Of a DNA stretch of 64,000 bases, positions 53,896 to 63,444 are shown in pieces. The stretch is from Alcanivoracaceae bacterium (lineage in GTDB: Bacteria > Pseudomonadota > Gammaproteobacteria > Pseudomonadales > Alcanivoracaceae): positions 1,002,126-1,066,125 of the forward strand of contig JARGPU010000001.1 of NCBI GenBank assembly GCA_029210325.1, read 5' to 3'. The stretch's first letter is position 1, and each line of letters starts with the position of its first letter. The notes under the pieces were generated by a model, which saw only the letters and a list, made by a program, of their open reading frames with translations, was not told the DNA's origin and made no database searches. The position numbers and the translations under genes were made by a program.

Positions 53896-54662
53896 GCCGC
53901 TGGCTGCCACGAATCTATCTGATGCTGGTTTATGCGCTGCTTTATGTGCCGATTCTGGTACTGATTATTTATTCCTTTAATGACTCGCGCACCGGATACC
54001 GCTGGGGCGGCTGGAGCTTGCGCTGGTATCAGGCACTGTTTGATAACCATGCCATGGTTCAGGCGATGTGGAACTCGTTGTGGCTAGCGCTGGCGGCGGC
54101 CACCGTTTCCACAGTTATTGGAGGGCTGACCGCTCTGGCACTGCATCGCTATCAGTTTCGTGGCAAGCAGGCGCTGCGCGGTATGTTGTTTGTGGTGATG
54201 ATGTCGCCGGAGATCGTGCTGGCGATCTCCCTGCTGGCCATGTTCCTGGTGGTTGGCCTGCAGCTGGGGTTTGTCTCCTTGCTACTGGCCCATGTGACTT
54301 TCTGTCTGCCCTTTGTGGTGATTACGGTGATGGCCAGACTAAGCGGCCTGGATGAGCGCTTGCTGGAAGCGGCAAGGGATCTGGGGGCAGGGGAGTTTAC
54401 TACCGTGCGTACTATTCTGGTGCCGGTGATGATGCCGGCCTTGCTGGCCGGGTGGCTGCTGGCTTTTACCCTGTCTTTGGATGATGTGGTGGTGAGTACC
54501 TTTGTCAGCGGGCCCAGCTATGAGATATTGCCGCTGCGGATCTATTCCATGGTGCGTGTCGGCCTAAAGCCTGAAGTTAATGCTTTGGGTAGCTTGTTGC
54601 TGGTATTTTCGTTGGCCATGCTGGTGTTGTCGCAATTTATTCTGATGAGGAACAAACGATGA
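53892..54662 (+). CDS. potC: Polyamine ABC transporter permease (PotC/PotI type)
   Basis: A 256-residue six-TM permease. It begins with the typical YALLYVPILVLIIYSFNDSR and has the EAA loop LLEAARDLGAGEFTTVRTILVPVMMPALLAG and the SLDDVVVSTFVSGP segment. It overlaps both neighbours (ATGA each side), so the four pot genes form one coupled operon. Confidence 0.94.
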   Translation: MSRWLPRIYLMLVYALLYVPILVLIIYSFNDSRTGYRWGGWSLRWYQALFDNHAMVQAMWNSLWLALAAATVSTVIGGLTALALHRYQFRGKQALRGMLFVVMMSPEIVLAISLLAMFLVVGLQLGFVSLLLAHVTFCLPFVVITVMARLSGLDERLLEAARDLGAGEFTTVRTILVPVMMPALLAGWLLAFTLSLDDVVVSTFVSGPSYEILPLRIYSMVRVGLKPEVNALGSLLLVFSLAMLVLSQFILMRNKR

Positions 54663-55696
54663 AAAAGGTTGCACTGGCTGCCATGCTGGCAGTCGCAATG
54701 ACAGGCTGTAGCAAGCAGGAGGAGCAGGTGCTGAACCTGTACAACTGGTCCGAGTACATGCCGCAGGAAGTACTTGAGCAATTCACCGAGGAAACCGGCA
54801 TTAAAGTGATCTATACCACTTATGACAGTAACGAGGCCATGTATGCGCGATTGAAGCTGCTTGATGAAAGCAGCCAGTATGATCTGGCCGTCCCGTCTAC
54901 CTATTACGTCAATAAGATGCGCAATGAGGGCTTGCTGGCGGCCATTGATTACAGCCAACTGGCCGGCTTCGATAACATTGATCCGACTTTGGTGAATCTG
55001 GAGATTGACCCGGGCAATCAGTACAGCGTGCCCTACCTGTGGGGAACCACTGGGCTGGCGGTTAATGCCGCCGCGATCGACCCGGCACAGGTGACTAGCT
55101 GGGCGGATCTATGGAAGGAGGAATATCAGGGTCGCATCATGATGATGAATGATGTGCGAGAGGTGTTTCATGTTGGTCTGCGTGTGCTGGGTTACTCTGC
55201 CAACAGCACAAACCCTGAAGAAATTGAGGCCGCCTATAACAAGCTAGCCGAGTTGATGCCTGGCGTGCGCACCTTCAACTCTGATGCTCCGCGCATGCCC
55301 TATCTGGAAGGTGAAACGGATATTGGCATGATCTGGAATGGCGAGGCGGTGATGGCATTGGAAGATATGGATTCGCTGACCTATATCTATCCTGAAGAAG
55401 GCGCCGTGGTCTGGCTTGATAGCTTTGTGATTCCCAAGAACGCCAAGAATATTGAGGCGGCACATAAGTTTATCGACTTTATGTTGCGCCCGCAGGTGGC
55501 GGCGATGATTAGCACTGAAATTGGCTATGCCACGCCAAACCTGCCCGCCCGTGAGCTACTAGACCCGGCGGTAGCGTCTGATCGTACGGTGTATCCGACC
55601 GCAGAAGACATGGTCAATGCGGAGGTGCAGGAAGACGTCGGCGAGGCATTGCTGGTTTATGAGAAGTTCTGGGAAATGCTTAAGGCAGGGAGCTGA
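54659..55696 (+). CDS. potD: Polyamine-binding lipoprotein (PotD/PotF type)
   Basis: A 345-residue periplasmic solute-binding protein. The signal has a lipobox-like MTGC (Cys17), suggesting a lipid anchor rather than the free PotD of E. coli. LNLYNWSEYMPQEVLEQFTEETGIKV and the later WADLW, YLWGTTGLAVN and GEAVMAL segments are typical of PotD/PotF. It is the last gene of the operon, followed by a strong terminator. Confidence 0.94.
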   Translation: MKKVALAAMLAVAMTGCSKQEEQVLNLYNWSEYMPQEVLEQFTEETGIKVIYTTYDSNEAMYARLKLLDESSQYDLAVPSTYYVNKMRNEGLLAAIDYSQLAGFDNIDPTLVNLEIDPGNQYSVPYLWGTTGLAVNAAAIDPAQVTSWADLWKEEYQGRIMMMNDVREVFHVGLRVLGYSANSTNPEEIEAAYNKLAELMPGVRTFNSDAPRMPYLEGETDIGMIWNGEAVMALEDMDSLTYIYPEEGAVVWLDSFVIPKNAKNIEAAHKFIDFMLRPQVAAMISTEIGYATPNLPARELLDPAVASDRTVYPTAEDMVNAEVQEDVGEALLVYEKFWEMLKAGS

Positions 55697-55702
55697 CATT
55701 TG

Positions 55703-55740
55703 AGCAATAAAAAGGGCCCGCAAGGGCCCTTTTTATTGCT
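55703..55740. terminator. Bidirectional rho-independent terminator
   Basis: A perfect 17-bp inverted repeat (AGCAATAAAAAGGGCCC, then GCAA, then its complement). A- and T-runs allow it to stop transcripts from potABCD and from the convergent DUF2202 gene. Confidence 0.92.
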
Positions 55741-55754
55741 CTGCTAGTCGAGGC

Positions 55755-56369
55755 CTACTGGTCTTCGGATTCAAGGATAAGTTGAACCTCATCCGCATCT
55801 AGTACCTGAGCTTGATAAACCAGTCCTTGTGCTTCAATCACACTGACGAAGCCGCGCAGGTGGCTTTTCGATCCATCCAGAAGATTGGAGTAAGCCAGAA
55901 TCATTGCCCTTTCATCGGTTGCTTCAATGGCTGCAAGGATATCTTCCATGTCCACTTCCTCAATCAGGGCGCCGACATGGAGGCCATCAATGAAGGAGAC
56001 GCTGCCTTGCTCAACCAAGGTGTGATACAGCTCCTGCAGCTCCAGGTTGGTAAACACGCCGATTTCGTCGCTGATAACAGGATCTTCTATGTCGTACTTC
56101 TCCAGCAGATAATCGATGGTACTGGTGTGTGACTCTTCTGATACGGCGATATTGGCAAAAACACTGGTCTGCTGGCCCCAGTATTGGTCCATAGTCAAAT
56201 ACACGTCCCGAGCAAGCTTTTCTTCCTCACGCATAAACTGCAAGTTGGCAATTTCGATCTGGGTCAATTCGTTGTTGCTGGAGTGTTTCTTGCCAGCGGG
56301 GGCAGCCAGAGCAGTGGCAGTCAAAATCAAGGAGCAAGCCAGTGCGGCACTCGTGATTGATTTCTTCAT
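55755..56369 (-). CDS. Exported DUF2202 ferritin-like protein
   Basis: A 204-residue protein with a signal peptide (1-22). The DUF2202 signature LQFMREEEKLARDVYLTMDQYWG, then FANIAVSEESHTSTIDYLLEKY supplies Glu/His residues in positions expected for a ferritin-like four-helix bundle. The role of DUF2202 is not established. It is transcribed alone and convergent with the pot operon. Confidence 0.88.
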   Translation of the reverse strand: MKKSITSAALACSLILTATALAAPAGKKHSSNNELTQIEIANLQFMREEEKLARDVYLTMDQYWGQQTSVFANIAVSEESHTSTIDYLLEKYDIEDPVISDEIGVFTNLELQELYHTLVEQGSVSFIDGLHVGALIEEVDMEDILAAIEATDERAMILAYSNLLDGSKSHLRGFVSVIEAQGLVYQAQVLDADEVQLILESEDQ

Positions 56370-56622
56370 GATGACCTCTCTTCAGGTTTGGCAGGGCTAC
56401 CCCGCTGTTAACTGATTAGGCGGGTTAAGAAATTTATAGTTCAGCGGCAGGTGGGGTTCTTCCCGTCTATTGGTGGCCAAAATGATATAAATCAATCGTT
56501 GCTGGCCATTTGCCACCGGCTGGTAATGTAGATGCTCGGTTTACAGGGGTGGGCTCAGGTCACGGTTCCTTGACGCCGGCGGGGCCAGACTGGTCAGCCT
56601 GATACTGCCTGTGTGCTGCCCA

Positions 56623-58824
56623 ATGAATTCCTCCCGCAAGCCATCATCAGATCTGTGGGCCATTGTGCTGGTGGGCCTCGCTCTGCTGCTGGCGGCGGAG
56701 CTGTCCCGACTGCTGTCCGTTGACGTATCTGAGATGTCCGCCATCTGGCCGCCGTTGGGTATAGCCATTGGCGCGGTGCTGGTGTTGGGCTACAGGGCGG
56801 TACTGGTCTATGCCGTGGTGTTGGCGGTGTGGCTCGTCTGGCGCGGCCACTACCCTCAGGTGATTGTTCTTATTTTGCTGGAGCAGAGCCTTCAAGCCGC
56901 CCTTGCCGGGGCGCTGCTGCGCCGCAGGTTGTCTAACCGGCCATTGCTCAGCTCCCTGCCTGATACCCTGCGATTCTATTTTTGGGGTGCCCTAATCGCC
57001 CTGCTGCCGACTTCGCTTCTGACCACGGCAGTGCTCTACCAGCAGGGTATGTTTGCTGACTTTCGTTTGATTGATGTGTGGTTGGTGTACTGGCTGTCGG
57101 AAGCTCTTGGGGTGATGCTGTTTGCGCCACTTGCGGAGCAGGCTATCCGGTCCGTTCGTGATGGTTTTCGCCCATGTTGGCCACAACTACGTACGGTGGC
57201 TTTTGTTGCCTTGCTGGCACTGTTGATTGTGCTGAGCGGGCAGGCATTGCTGTATGGCCAGCCTGATTATGGCAAGGCTCTGACCTATCTGTATTTCCCC
57301 ATGTTGGCCTGGGCGGCCATGAGCGGCCAGCGTTGGTTGGCGCTGGTGGCCGTGCCACTGGTTGCTTCTATTGTATTGGGCTACGTGGTGATCAGTATTC
57401 GCATGCTCGGTCTGCCTGCAGGGTTTCTGTTGGTCGAGGCAGTGCTGGTGATCTTTATGATGACGTTGATGTCGCAGCTAGTGCAGTCAGTGAGTCAGGA
57501 CCGTGCCGCGTTGTCGCGCAGTTTTCGTGAGCAGGCACGACGTGATCTGCGCACCGGCCTGCTTAATGATCGTGGTCTGCTGGAACGCGTTCGCATTGGC
57601 CGCAATAAGTTTGCTGGTCAGCGGCAGTTTCTGGTGGTGCTGGAGATTGGCAACTTTGCCGAAGCTCAGGACTTGCTGGACCTGGACTTCGTCCGTGCTC
57701 TTGAGCGGTATGTGGGCGCCAAAGTTACTGAGTTGATGGGACCGGTTGCGGTGGCTCGTCTTAGTGCCGGGGTGTTCGGGATTTTCTGGCACGGTCCGGA
57801 TGATAGTCAGGGTGAGGGCCAGTTGGATGAACTATGGCAGTCCCTTCAGGGCTTTGCTTTCAGCCGTGATGGGTCTGTTTATGTGTTGCGTGTGTCCATT
57901 GGTGTTATTGAGCTGTCTGCGGGCGATGCTGTGGAGTCGGCCCTGTCCGCTGCTGGTCAAGCTGCACGCTACGCCGCCCAGTTGACTGACCGTCCAATGT
58001 TTCGTTGCCGCATGGACGACGATATGGTGGTGGGTAGACAGCAGAAGCTGGCCATGCTGGAGGAGGTTAAGGGAGCGCTCAGTGAAAACCGCTTGCTACT
58101 CTATGGGCAGGAAATCCGTTCAGTACAACATGGGCCTGAAAAAGCCACGGATAAACCGTACTTTGAGATACTGCTGCGTATGTTGGACCGCGATGGCCGG
58201 CTGATATCCCCTGCAGACTTTCTTCCTGTGGCTCAAGATTATGGTCTGATGGGACAGATAGATCGTTGGGTGGTGGAGCGTACCTTTGTTTGGCTCTCCA
58301 GTGCTTCGGTTCAGGGTGGCCAAATCGGCAAGGTGGCGATAAACCTGTCTGGGGCAACACTGACGGACCCGGGCTTCCCTGACTGGGTGGCAGCACTAAT
58401 GGAGCGTGTACCAGTTAATCCGGCGCAGATTGGCTTTGAGGTTACCGAGAGTCAGCAGATTGCCGACTGGCAGGCTGCATGCAGATTGTTGGAGCGTCTT
58501 CGCGAGTCAGGATTTTCCATCTCTCTGGATGACTTTGGTACCGGTCTGGCAACGTTTGATTACCTGACCAGCTTCCCTTTTGATGTGCTCAAGATTGATG
58601 GTCAGTTTATTCGTGGCATTGCAGGCAATGCAGTGAGTCAGGCCATCGTCTCTTCAATTACGGCAGTCGCCGCAACTATGCAGCTTAAGACCGTGGCCGA
58701 GTTTGTCGAGGATGAACAGGTATCAGCGTTGGTGGCGAGCTTGGGGGTGGATTTTGTTCAGGGCTATGGAGTTGGCAGGCCAGTGCCGGTGAGTCTGATT
58801 GCCGAGCAGTTGCTATCGCCGTAA
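56623..58824 (+). CDS. MASE1 - degenerate GGDEF - EAL c-di-GMP protein
   Basis: A 733-residue membrane signalling protein. N-terminal MASE1-like region with about eight TM helices (1-290). The GGDEF domain (about 310-460) has SAGVF in place of GGDEF and should not synthesise c-di-GMP. The EAL domain (about 480-733) has EIL for EAL in YFEILLRML, but keeps the NLSG Asn, EVTES Glu, DDFGTG and LKIDG Lys, so it is probably an active phosphodiesterase. ATG 56623 is preferred over GTG 56611. It is convergent with sufE. Confidence 0.88.
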   Translation: MNSSRKPSSDLWAIVLVGLALLLAAELSRLLSVDVSEMSAIWPPLGIAIGAVLVLGYRAVLVYAVVLAVWLVWRGHYPQVIVLILLEQSLQAALAGALLRRRLSNRPLLSSLPDTLRFYFWGALIALLPTSLLTTAVLYQQGMFADFRLIDVWLVYWLSEALGVMLFAPLAEQAIRSVRDGFRPCWPQLRTVAFVALLALLIVLSGQALLYGQPDYGKALTYLYFPMLAWAAMSGQRWLALVAVPLVASIVLGYVVISIRMLGLPAGFLLVEAVLVIFMMTLMSQLVQSVSQDRAALSRSFREQARRDLRTGLLNDRGLLERVRIGRNKFAGQRQFLVVLEIGNFAEAQDLLDLDFVRALERYVGAKVTELMGPVAVARLSAGVFGIFWHGPDDSQGEGQLDELWQSLQGFAFSRDGSVYVLRVSIGVIELSAGDAVESALSAAGQAARYAAQLTDRPMFRCRMDDDMVVGRQQKLAMLEEVKGALSENRLLLYGQEIRSVQHGPEKATDKPYFEILLRMLDRDGRLISPADFLPVAQDYGLMGQIDRWVVERTFVWLSSASVQGGQIGKVAINLSGATLTDPGFPDWVAALMERVPVNPAQIGFEVTESQQIADWQAACRLLERLRESGFSISLDDFGTGLATFDYLTSFPFDVLKIDGQFIRGIAGNAVSQAIVSSITAVAATMQLKTVAEFVEDEQVSALVASLGVDFVQGYGVGRPVPVSLIAEQLLSP

Positions 58825-58842
58825 GCCGTCTCAGAGGCGCCT

Positions 58843-59295
58843 TCAGCCCGCGTTTAGCGTCTTGGCAATGCCATGGATTTTCTCAACCATGGCCTGCACT
58901 CCATTGCCTCGGGTTGGGCTCAGGTGTTTGAGTAGATCAAGCTTGGTGAAGTAATCCTGAATGTCGTACTGAAGAATCTGCTGGGGAGATTTGCGATTCA
59001 GTGCTGCCAAAACCATGGCGGCCAGACCACGAACAATCAGCGCATCACTGTCTACTGCCAGATAAATTTTGTTTTCTGCCGGATCAAACTGGTGTGCCAG
59101 CCATACCTGACTCTGGCAACCGCGAACAAATCGCTCTTCGGTTTTCAACTCATCCGGCAGTGATGGAAGTGACTTGCCCAGATCAATGATGTACCGGTAG
59201 CGCTCCTCCCAGTCATCCAGAAAGCCAATGCTGTCGAGCACCTCCTCAGCAGTAATCGAAGTGCCAAAGGGGGATTCGCTGTAAAAAGATTCCAT
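58843..59295 (-). CDS. sufE: Cysteine desulfuration protein SufE
   Basis: A 150-residue sulfur acceptor for SufS. The start at 59295 overlaps the sufT stop by one base (TAATG). The active Cys is in RFVRGCQSQVWL (about Cys60). Other family marks are YIIDLGKSLPSLP and LVRGLAALVL-like IVRGLAAMVL. It is the last gene of the suf operon and convergent with the EAL gene 18 bp away. Confidence 0.94.
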   Translation of the reverse strand: MESFYSESPFGTSITAEEVLDSIGFLDDWEERYRYIIDLGKSLPSLPDELKTEERFVRGCQSQVWLAHQFDPAENKIYLAVDSDALIVRGLAAMVLAALNRKSPQQILQYDIQDYFTKLDLLKHLSPTRGNGVQAMVEKIHGIAKTLNAG

Positions 59296-59837
59296 TAGAA
59301 CAATCCGAGTTCGAGTTGTGCTTCTTCGCTCATCATATCGCGGCTCCAAGTCGGCTCAAAAACCAGCTCAACCTCGACCTTGTCCACATTGGGGATTAAG
59401 CCAAGTCGATACTCAACATCGCTGATTAGCACCGGGCCCATGCCACAGGTAGGGGCGGTCAGCGTCATGCGTACTTGCACCACATTCTGATTATCGCGGC
59501 GCACCACATCGCAGCCATACACCAGGCCGAGATCAACAATGTTGACCGGGATTTCCGGGTCAAAAATGGTGCGCATGACCTTATCGATATCGTTGCGGCG
59601 GACGCTGCCATCCGCCTCAGCCGGATCGAAGTTGAGCTCCAGCGGCTGCATGCCGATGGCGTCGCCGTCGGTGCCATCAATGCGGGCCATGTTGCCGTTC
59701 ACCGTCACGGTCCAGGTGCCGCCGAGGGCCTGCTTGATATTGACGAAAGTGTTTTTCTTTATGGTGATGGGGGCGCCGGCAGGCACCAGCCGGGCTGACA
59801 CATCACGGAAAGTTACAACAGTACGTTGCTCGCTCAT
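59295..59837 (-). CDS. sufT: Fe-S assembly protein SufT
   Basis: A 180-residue protein of the SufT form of the MIP18/DUF59 family. It has an N-terminal extension of about 85 residues, then the DUF59 core: VMRTIFDPEIPVNIVDLGLVYG, LTAPTCGMGPVL with its Cys, and VELVFEPTWSRDMMSEEA. The family helps mature Fe-S proteins. It overlaps sufA (ATGA) and sufE. Confidence 0.92.
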   Translation of the reverse strand: MSEQRTVVTFRDVSARLVPAGAPITIKKNTFVNIKQALGGTWTVTVNGNMARIDGTDGDAIGMQPLELNFDPAEADGSVRRNDIDKVMRTIFDPEIPVNIVDLGLVYGCDVVRRDNQNVVQVRMTLTAPTCGMGPVLISDVEYRLGLIPNVDKVEVELVFEPTWSRDMMSEEAQLELGLF

Positions 59838-60193
59838 GCGTTAACCGTGAAGCTCTCGCCACAGCCACATTCACCGGTAGCGTTCGGGTTGCGAAACTTG
59901 AAGAAGCTGTTGACGCCCTCGGTGACATAGTCGATTTCTGTGCCGTTGACGATGCTGACACTGCCGTTGTCGACAAATAGAGTGACGTCATCGGCAATGG
60001 CGATCGATTTGTCCTGCGGATTATTGTCGCGAACATAGTCGAGCACATACATGTAGCCGGAACAGCCAGAGGGTTTTACCGCCAGCCGCAGGCCACGGGC
60101 ACTCTCGCGACGGATTTCCTTGCGGGCCTGCTGTTCTGCGGTCGGCGTCATGCGGACGCTGACGCCGCCGGGCACGTAGGTCTGTACGCTCAT
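59834..60193 (-). CDS. sufA: A-type Fe-S carrier (SufA/IscA family)
   Basis: A 119-residue A-type carrier with three conserved Cys: PSGCSGYMY and the C-terminal ECGCGESF. It delivers clusters to apoproteins. By sequence it could be named sufA, iscA or erpA; its place between sufS and sufT favours sufA. Confidence 0.9.
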   Translation of the reverse strand: MSVQTYVPGGVSVRMTPTAEQQARKEIRRESARGLRLAVKPSGCSGYMYVLDYVRDNNPQDKSIAIADDVTLFVDNGSVSIVNGTEIDYVTEGVNSFFKFRNPNATGECGCGESFTVNA

Positions 60194-60205
60194 GGTGGAC
60201 GCCTC

Positions 60206-61417
60206 CTAGAGAAAACTCTTTACCTTTTCCAGCGCGTTGAACAGGCGCTCGATATCGGTGCTGTCATTATAGATTGAGAATGATGCGCGCACTGTGCCGG
60301 GAATGCCAAGGTAGTCCATCAGCGGCATGGTGCAGTGGTGGCCAGTGCGCACAGCGATGCCCTGCTGGTCAAGCAGCTGGCCCACATCATGGGGGTGTGC
60401 ACCATCCAGCAGAAACGATATGACCGCCACTTTTCCTGGGGCGGTTCCTATCAGGCGCATACCTTGAAACGCTTCGGCCCGGGTAGTGGCATCACGCAGC
60501 AGCTCCGCTTCATGGGCGGCCAGTGCGGCGCGATCCTGTCCTTGCAGCCAATCGATGGCCGCGCCCAGACCGACAGCGCCGGCAATGTTCGGGGTGCCGG
60601 CTTCGAACTTGTACGGCAGCTTGTTCCAGGTGCTGCGTTCAAAGCTGACGGTTTCAATCATTTCTCCACCGCCTAACCACGGTGGCATGGCCTCAAGCAG
60701 CTCCTTGCGGCCATATAGCACGCCGATACCGGTGGGGCCGAACAGCTTGTGGCCAGAGAATGCGTAGAAGTCACAATCCAGGGCGCGCACATCAATATTG
60801 AAGTGTGACACGGCCTGAGCACCATCAAGCAAGGTGGCCGCGCCGACCGCCTTTGCGTCACGAATCATCTCGGCTACCGGATTCACCGTGCCAAGAGAAT
60901 TGGAAACGTGCGTTATGGCAACAATGCGGGTGCGCTGGTTAAGCAGCGCCCGGTATGCGGCAAGATCCAGACTGCCATCTGGCTGCATCGGGATGACTTT
61001 CAAGGTGGCGCCGCTACGCTCGCAAGCCATCTGCCAGGGAACGATATTGGAGTGATGCTCCAGTGTGGAAATGATTACTTCATCACCGGCCTTCAGGCTG
61101 GCGCCGTAGCAGTTGGCCACCAAATTAATGCTTTCGGTGGTGCCCCGAGTCCAGATGATTTCCTCGCGGCTGGCGTTAACAAAGTCGGCCACGCTCTGGC
61201 GGGCATTCTCGAACCGGGCAGTGGCCTCATCACTCAGGTAGTGAGCGCCACGATGGACATTGCTGTTGCACTCGCGGTAGTAGGCGTCAACGGCCTGAAT
61301 AACCGCTTCCGGCTTCTGTGTGGTTGCGCCGTTATCAAGATATACCAGCGGCTTGCCCCGCACTGTCTGCGACAGGATCGGAAACTGGGCGCGCAGGGCG
61401 GCAATATCAAAACTCAT
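60206..61417 (-). CDS. sufS: Cysteine desulfurase SufS
   Basis: A 403-residue group II desulfurase. Motifs are VYLDNGATTQKPEAVI, HRGAHYLSDEAT, the PLP-Lys in FYAFSGHKLFGPTGIGVLYG, and the active-site Cys in VRTGHHCTMPLMDYLG. Together with SufE it feeds sulfur to SufBCD. It overlaps sufD by one base. Confidence 0.96.
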   Translation of the reverse strand: MSFDIAALRAQFPILSQTVRGKPLVYLDNGATTQKPEAVIQAVDAYYRECNSNVHRGAHYLSDEATARFENARQSVADFVNASREEIIWTRGTTESINLVANCYGASLKAGDEVIISTLEHHSNIVPWQMACERSGATLKVIPMQPDGSLDLAAYRALLNQRTRIVAITHVSNSLGTVNPVAEMIRDAKAVGAATLLDGAQAVSHFNIDVRALDCDFYAFSGHKLFGPTGIGVLYGRKELLEAMPPWLGGGEMIETVSFERSTWNKLPYKFEAGTPNIAGAVGLGAAIDWLQGQDRAALAAHEAELLRDATTRAEAFQGMRLIGTAPGKVAVISFLLDGAHPHDVGQLLDQQGIAVRTGHHCTMPLMDYLGIPGTVRASFSIYNDSTDIERLFNALEKVKSFL

Positions 61418-62649
61418 TACAGCGCCTCACCGAGCCATTCGGTGGCCCATTCGCGCACTGCCTCATCCTGCATGGCGTGCAGGGTTTCATTGACAAAGCC
61501 AGTGCCGAGCATGCGTTTGGCGCTGGCTTCGTCGATACCGCGAGAGCGCAGGTAAAAAAGCTGTCCCGCATCCATCTGGCCGATGGTGGTGCCATGGGCA
61601 CACTTCACATCGTCGTTATAGATTTCCAGCTCTGGTTTGCTGTCGATCTCTGCTTCGTTAGACAACAGCATATTGTTATTCGACAAGCCTGCATCGCTAC
61701 CCTTGGCGTACTGATGAATATGGATGCGACCGTTAAATACAGCGCGGCCATTTTCTCCGGCGATGCCCTTGTAGACCTGATCAGAGTGGCAATGGGGGGC
61801 GACGTGTTCGACGTTGATGTGGTTGTCGATATGGCTTGTATCGCGGGCAATAAATACGCCACGCATGGTTAGTTCGGCGCCACTTTCCAGCATTCGTACA
61901 TGAACGTCGTTGCGGCGCAATACATTACCGCGCATCAGCTGGCTGGAGTCCACCCGGCTGTCCCGTTGCTGGTCAATTTGCAGGTTGCCGATGTGCAGGC
62001 TATCAGCGCTTTCACTTTGCAGCCGGTAGTGGACAAGGCGGCTATTGGCGCCGGCCTGAACATGAGTCAGAGCATTGGTTAGCACCGGACCGCTGCCGAG
62101 GTAGTGCTCAATAATGGTTAGCTCACTGCCTTCCGCCAGCTCAACCTGGAGCCGGTTGGTGGTATGACATGGTGTCTGGGCCTGATTGAAAAATACCAGA
62201 TGAACGATGCCGGGTACCTTGACGTTGGGCTCGGTTTTGAGCAGCAGGCCATCGCTGAGGCTGGCCGTATTAAGCCAGCCAAAGAAGGTATCAGGGGGCG
62301 CATCATTGATGCTCTCTGCTGACAGCGGAGTAACGGACAGTCCCTTGGGAAGTGCCGGTAACTGCCCGGTTAATGCGCCATTGCCGATCACAATCACGCA
62401 GTCGCCCAGTGAAGGAATAGAGGATGCAATATCTGCATCCGCGTCCAGGGCTGGAGCAGCACGCTCAAGCTGTCCGGCGGTCAGCGCGTTAAGCCCGGTA
62501 TACTTCCAGGCCTCCTGTTTTTTCTCTGGAAAAGGCAGCAGTCTGAGCTTGTCCAGCGCTTCGCTACGGCGTGCCGTCAGCCCATCCTGGGGCTGCGTGG
62601 CGCTGGCCAGCGTGACAGAGTTTTGTTTTAGCTGTTCGGCCGGAGTCAT
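61417..62649 (-). CDS. sufD: Fe-S cluster assembly protein SufD
   Basis: A 410-residue beta-helix scaffold partner of SufB. The C-terminal half has the SufBD core (RGVFIARDTSHIDNHINVEH, then HCHSDQVYKGIAGENGRAVFNGRIHI, then DDVKCAHGTTIGQMD), with the conserved His in KCAHG. It is coupled to sufC (ATGA) and to sufS. Confidence 0.95.
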   Translation of the reverse strand: MTPAEQLKQNSVTLASATQPQDGLTARRSEALDKLRLLPFPEKKQEAWKYTGLNALTAGQLERAAPALDADADIASSIPSLGDCVIVIGNGALTGQLPALPKGLSVTPLSAESINDAPPDTFFGWLNTASLSDGLLLKTEPNVKVPGIVHLVFFNQAQTPCHTTNRLQVELAEGSELTIIEHYLGSGPVLTNALTHVQAGANSRLVHYRLQSESADSLHIGNLQIDQQRDSRVDSSQLMRGNVLRRNDVHVRMLESGAELTMRGVFIARDTSHIDNHINVEHVAPHCHSDQVYKGIAGENGRAVFNGRIHIHQYAKGSDAGLSNNNMLLSNEAEIDSKPELEIYNDDVKCAHGTTIGQMDAGQLFYLRSRGIDEASAKRMLGTGFVNETLHAMQDEAVREWATEWLGEAL

Positions 62650-63401
62650 GCGGATTCTTCCTCTCCGGTGAGCCAGCCGTAACCTTTCTGCTCCAGTTCC
62701 AGAGCCAGTTCCTTGCCCCCGGACTTAATAATGCGGCCATCCGCCAGAACATGGACAAAGTCCGGAACAATATAGTCGAGCAGGCGCTGATAGTGGGTCA
62801 CCAGAACGATGGAGCGTTCCGGGCTACGCAGTGCATTTACCCCTTTGGCCACTACTTGCAGGGCATCGATATCCAGACCGGAGTCGGTTTCATCCAACAA
62901 CGCCAGCTTCGGTTCCAGCAACATCATCTGCATGATTTCGTTGCGCTTCTTTTCACCGCCGGAGAAGCCTTCGTTGACCCCGCGCTTAAGGAACTGCTGA
63001 TCCAGATTAACGTGTTGGCATGCTTCGCGGGCACGACGCAGCAGGGTAACCGCATCCAGCGGTTCCTTGCCCTGGGCGGCGCGCACAGCCTCCAGTGAGG
63101 CTTTGAGGAATTCCATATTGGACACCCCGGGGATTTCCACCGGGTATTGGAATGCCAGAAAAATGCCGGCCCGGGCACGCTCTTCGGTTTCCATATCGGC
63201 AAGGGGCTTGCCTTCGAACAGCACTTCGCCGCTGGTGATCTCATAGCCATCACGGCCGGCCAGCACATTGGACAGGGTGCTTTTGCCGGAGCCATTTGGT
63301 CCCATGATGGCGTGTACTTCGCCCGGTTTAACCGTCAGCGTAAGGCCTTTGAGGATTTCCTTGCCTTCGACGGCAGCGTGCAGATCGCGAACTTCGAGCA
63401 T
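62646..63401 (-). CDS. sufC: Fe-S cluster assembly ATPase SufC
   Basis: A 251-residue ABC-type ATPase from ATG 63401; the longer frame reads antisense-like sequence. Walker A is GPNGSGKST, signature GFSGGEKKRNEIMQMMLLEPKLALLDETDSGLD. It drives conformational change of SufBD. It starts 43 bp after sufB. Confidence 0.97.
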   Translation of the reverse strand: MLEVRDLHAAVEGKEILKGLTLTVKPGEVHAIMGPNGSGKSTLSNVLAGRDGYEITSGEVLFEGKPLADMETEERARAGIFLAFQYPVEIPGVSNMEFLKASLEAVRAAQGKEPLDAVTLLRRAREACQHVNLDQQFLKRGVNEGFSGGEKKRNEIMQMMLLEPKLALLDETDSGLDIDALQVVAKGVNALRSPERSIVLVTHYQRLLDYIVPDFVHVLADGRIIKSGGKELALELEQKGYGWLTGEEESA

Positions 63402-63444
63402 GTGCGTGTCCTGAATATGTAATAAATCAATCAGTGTTGCGGAG

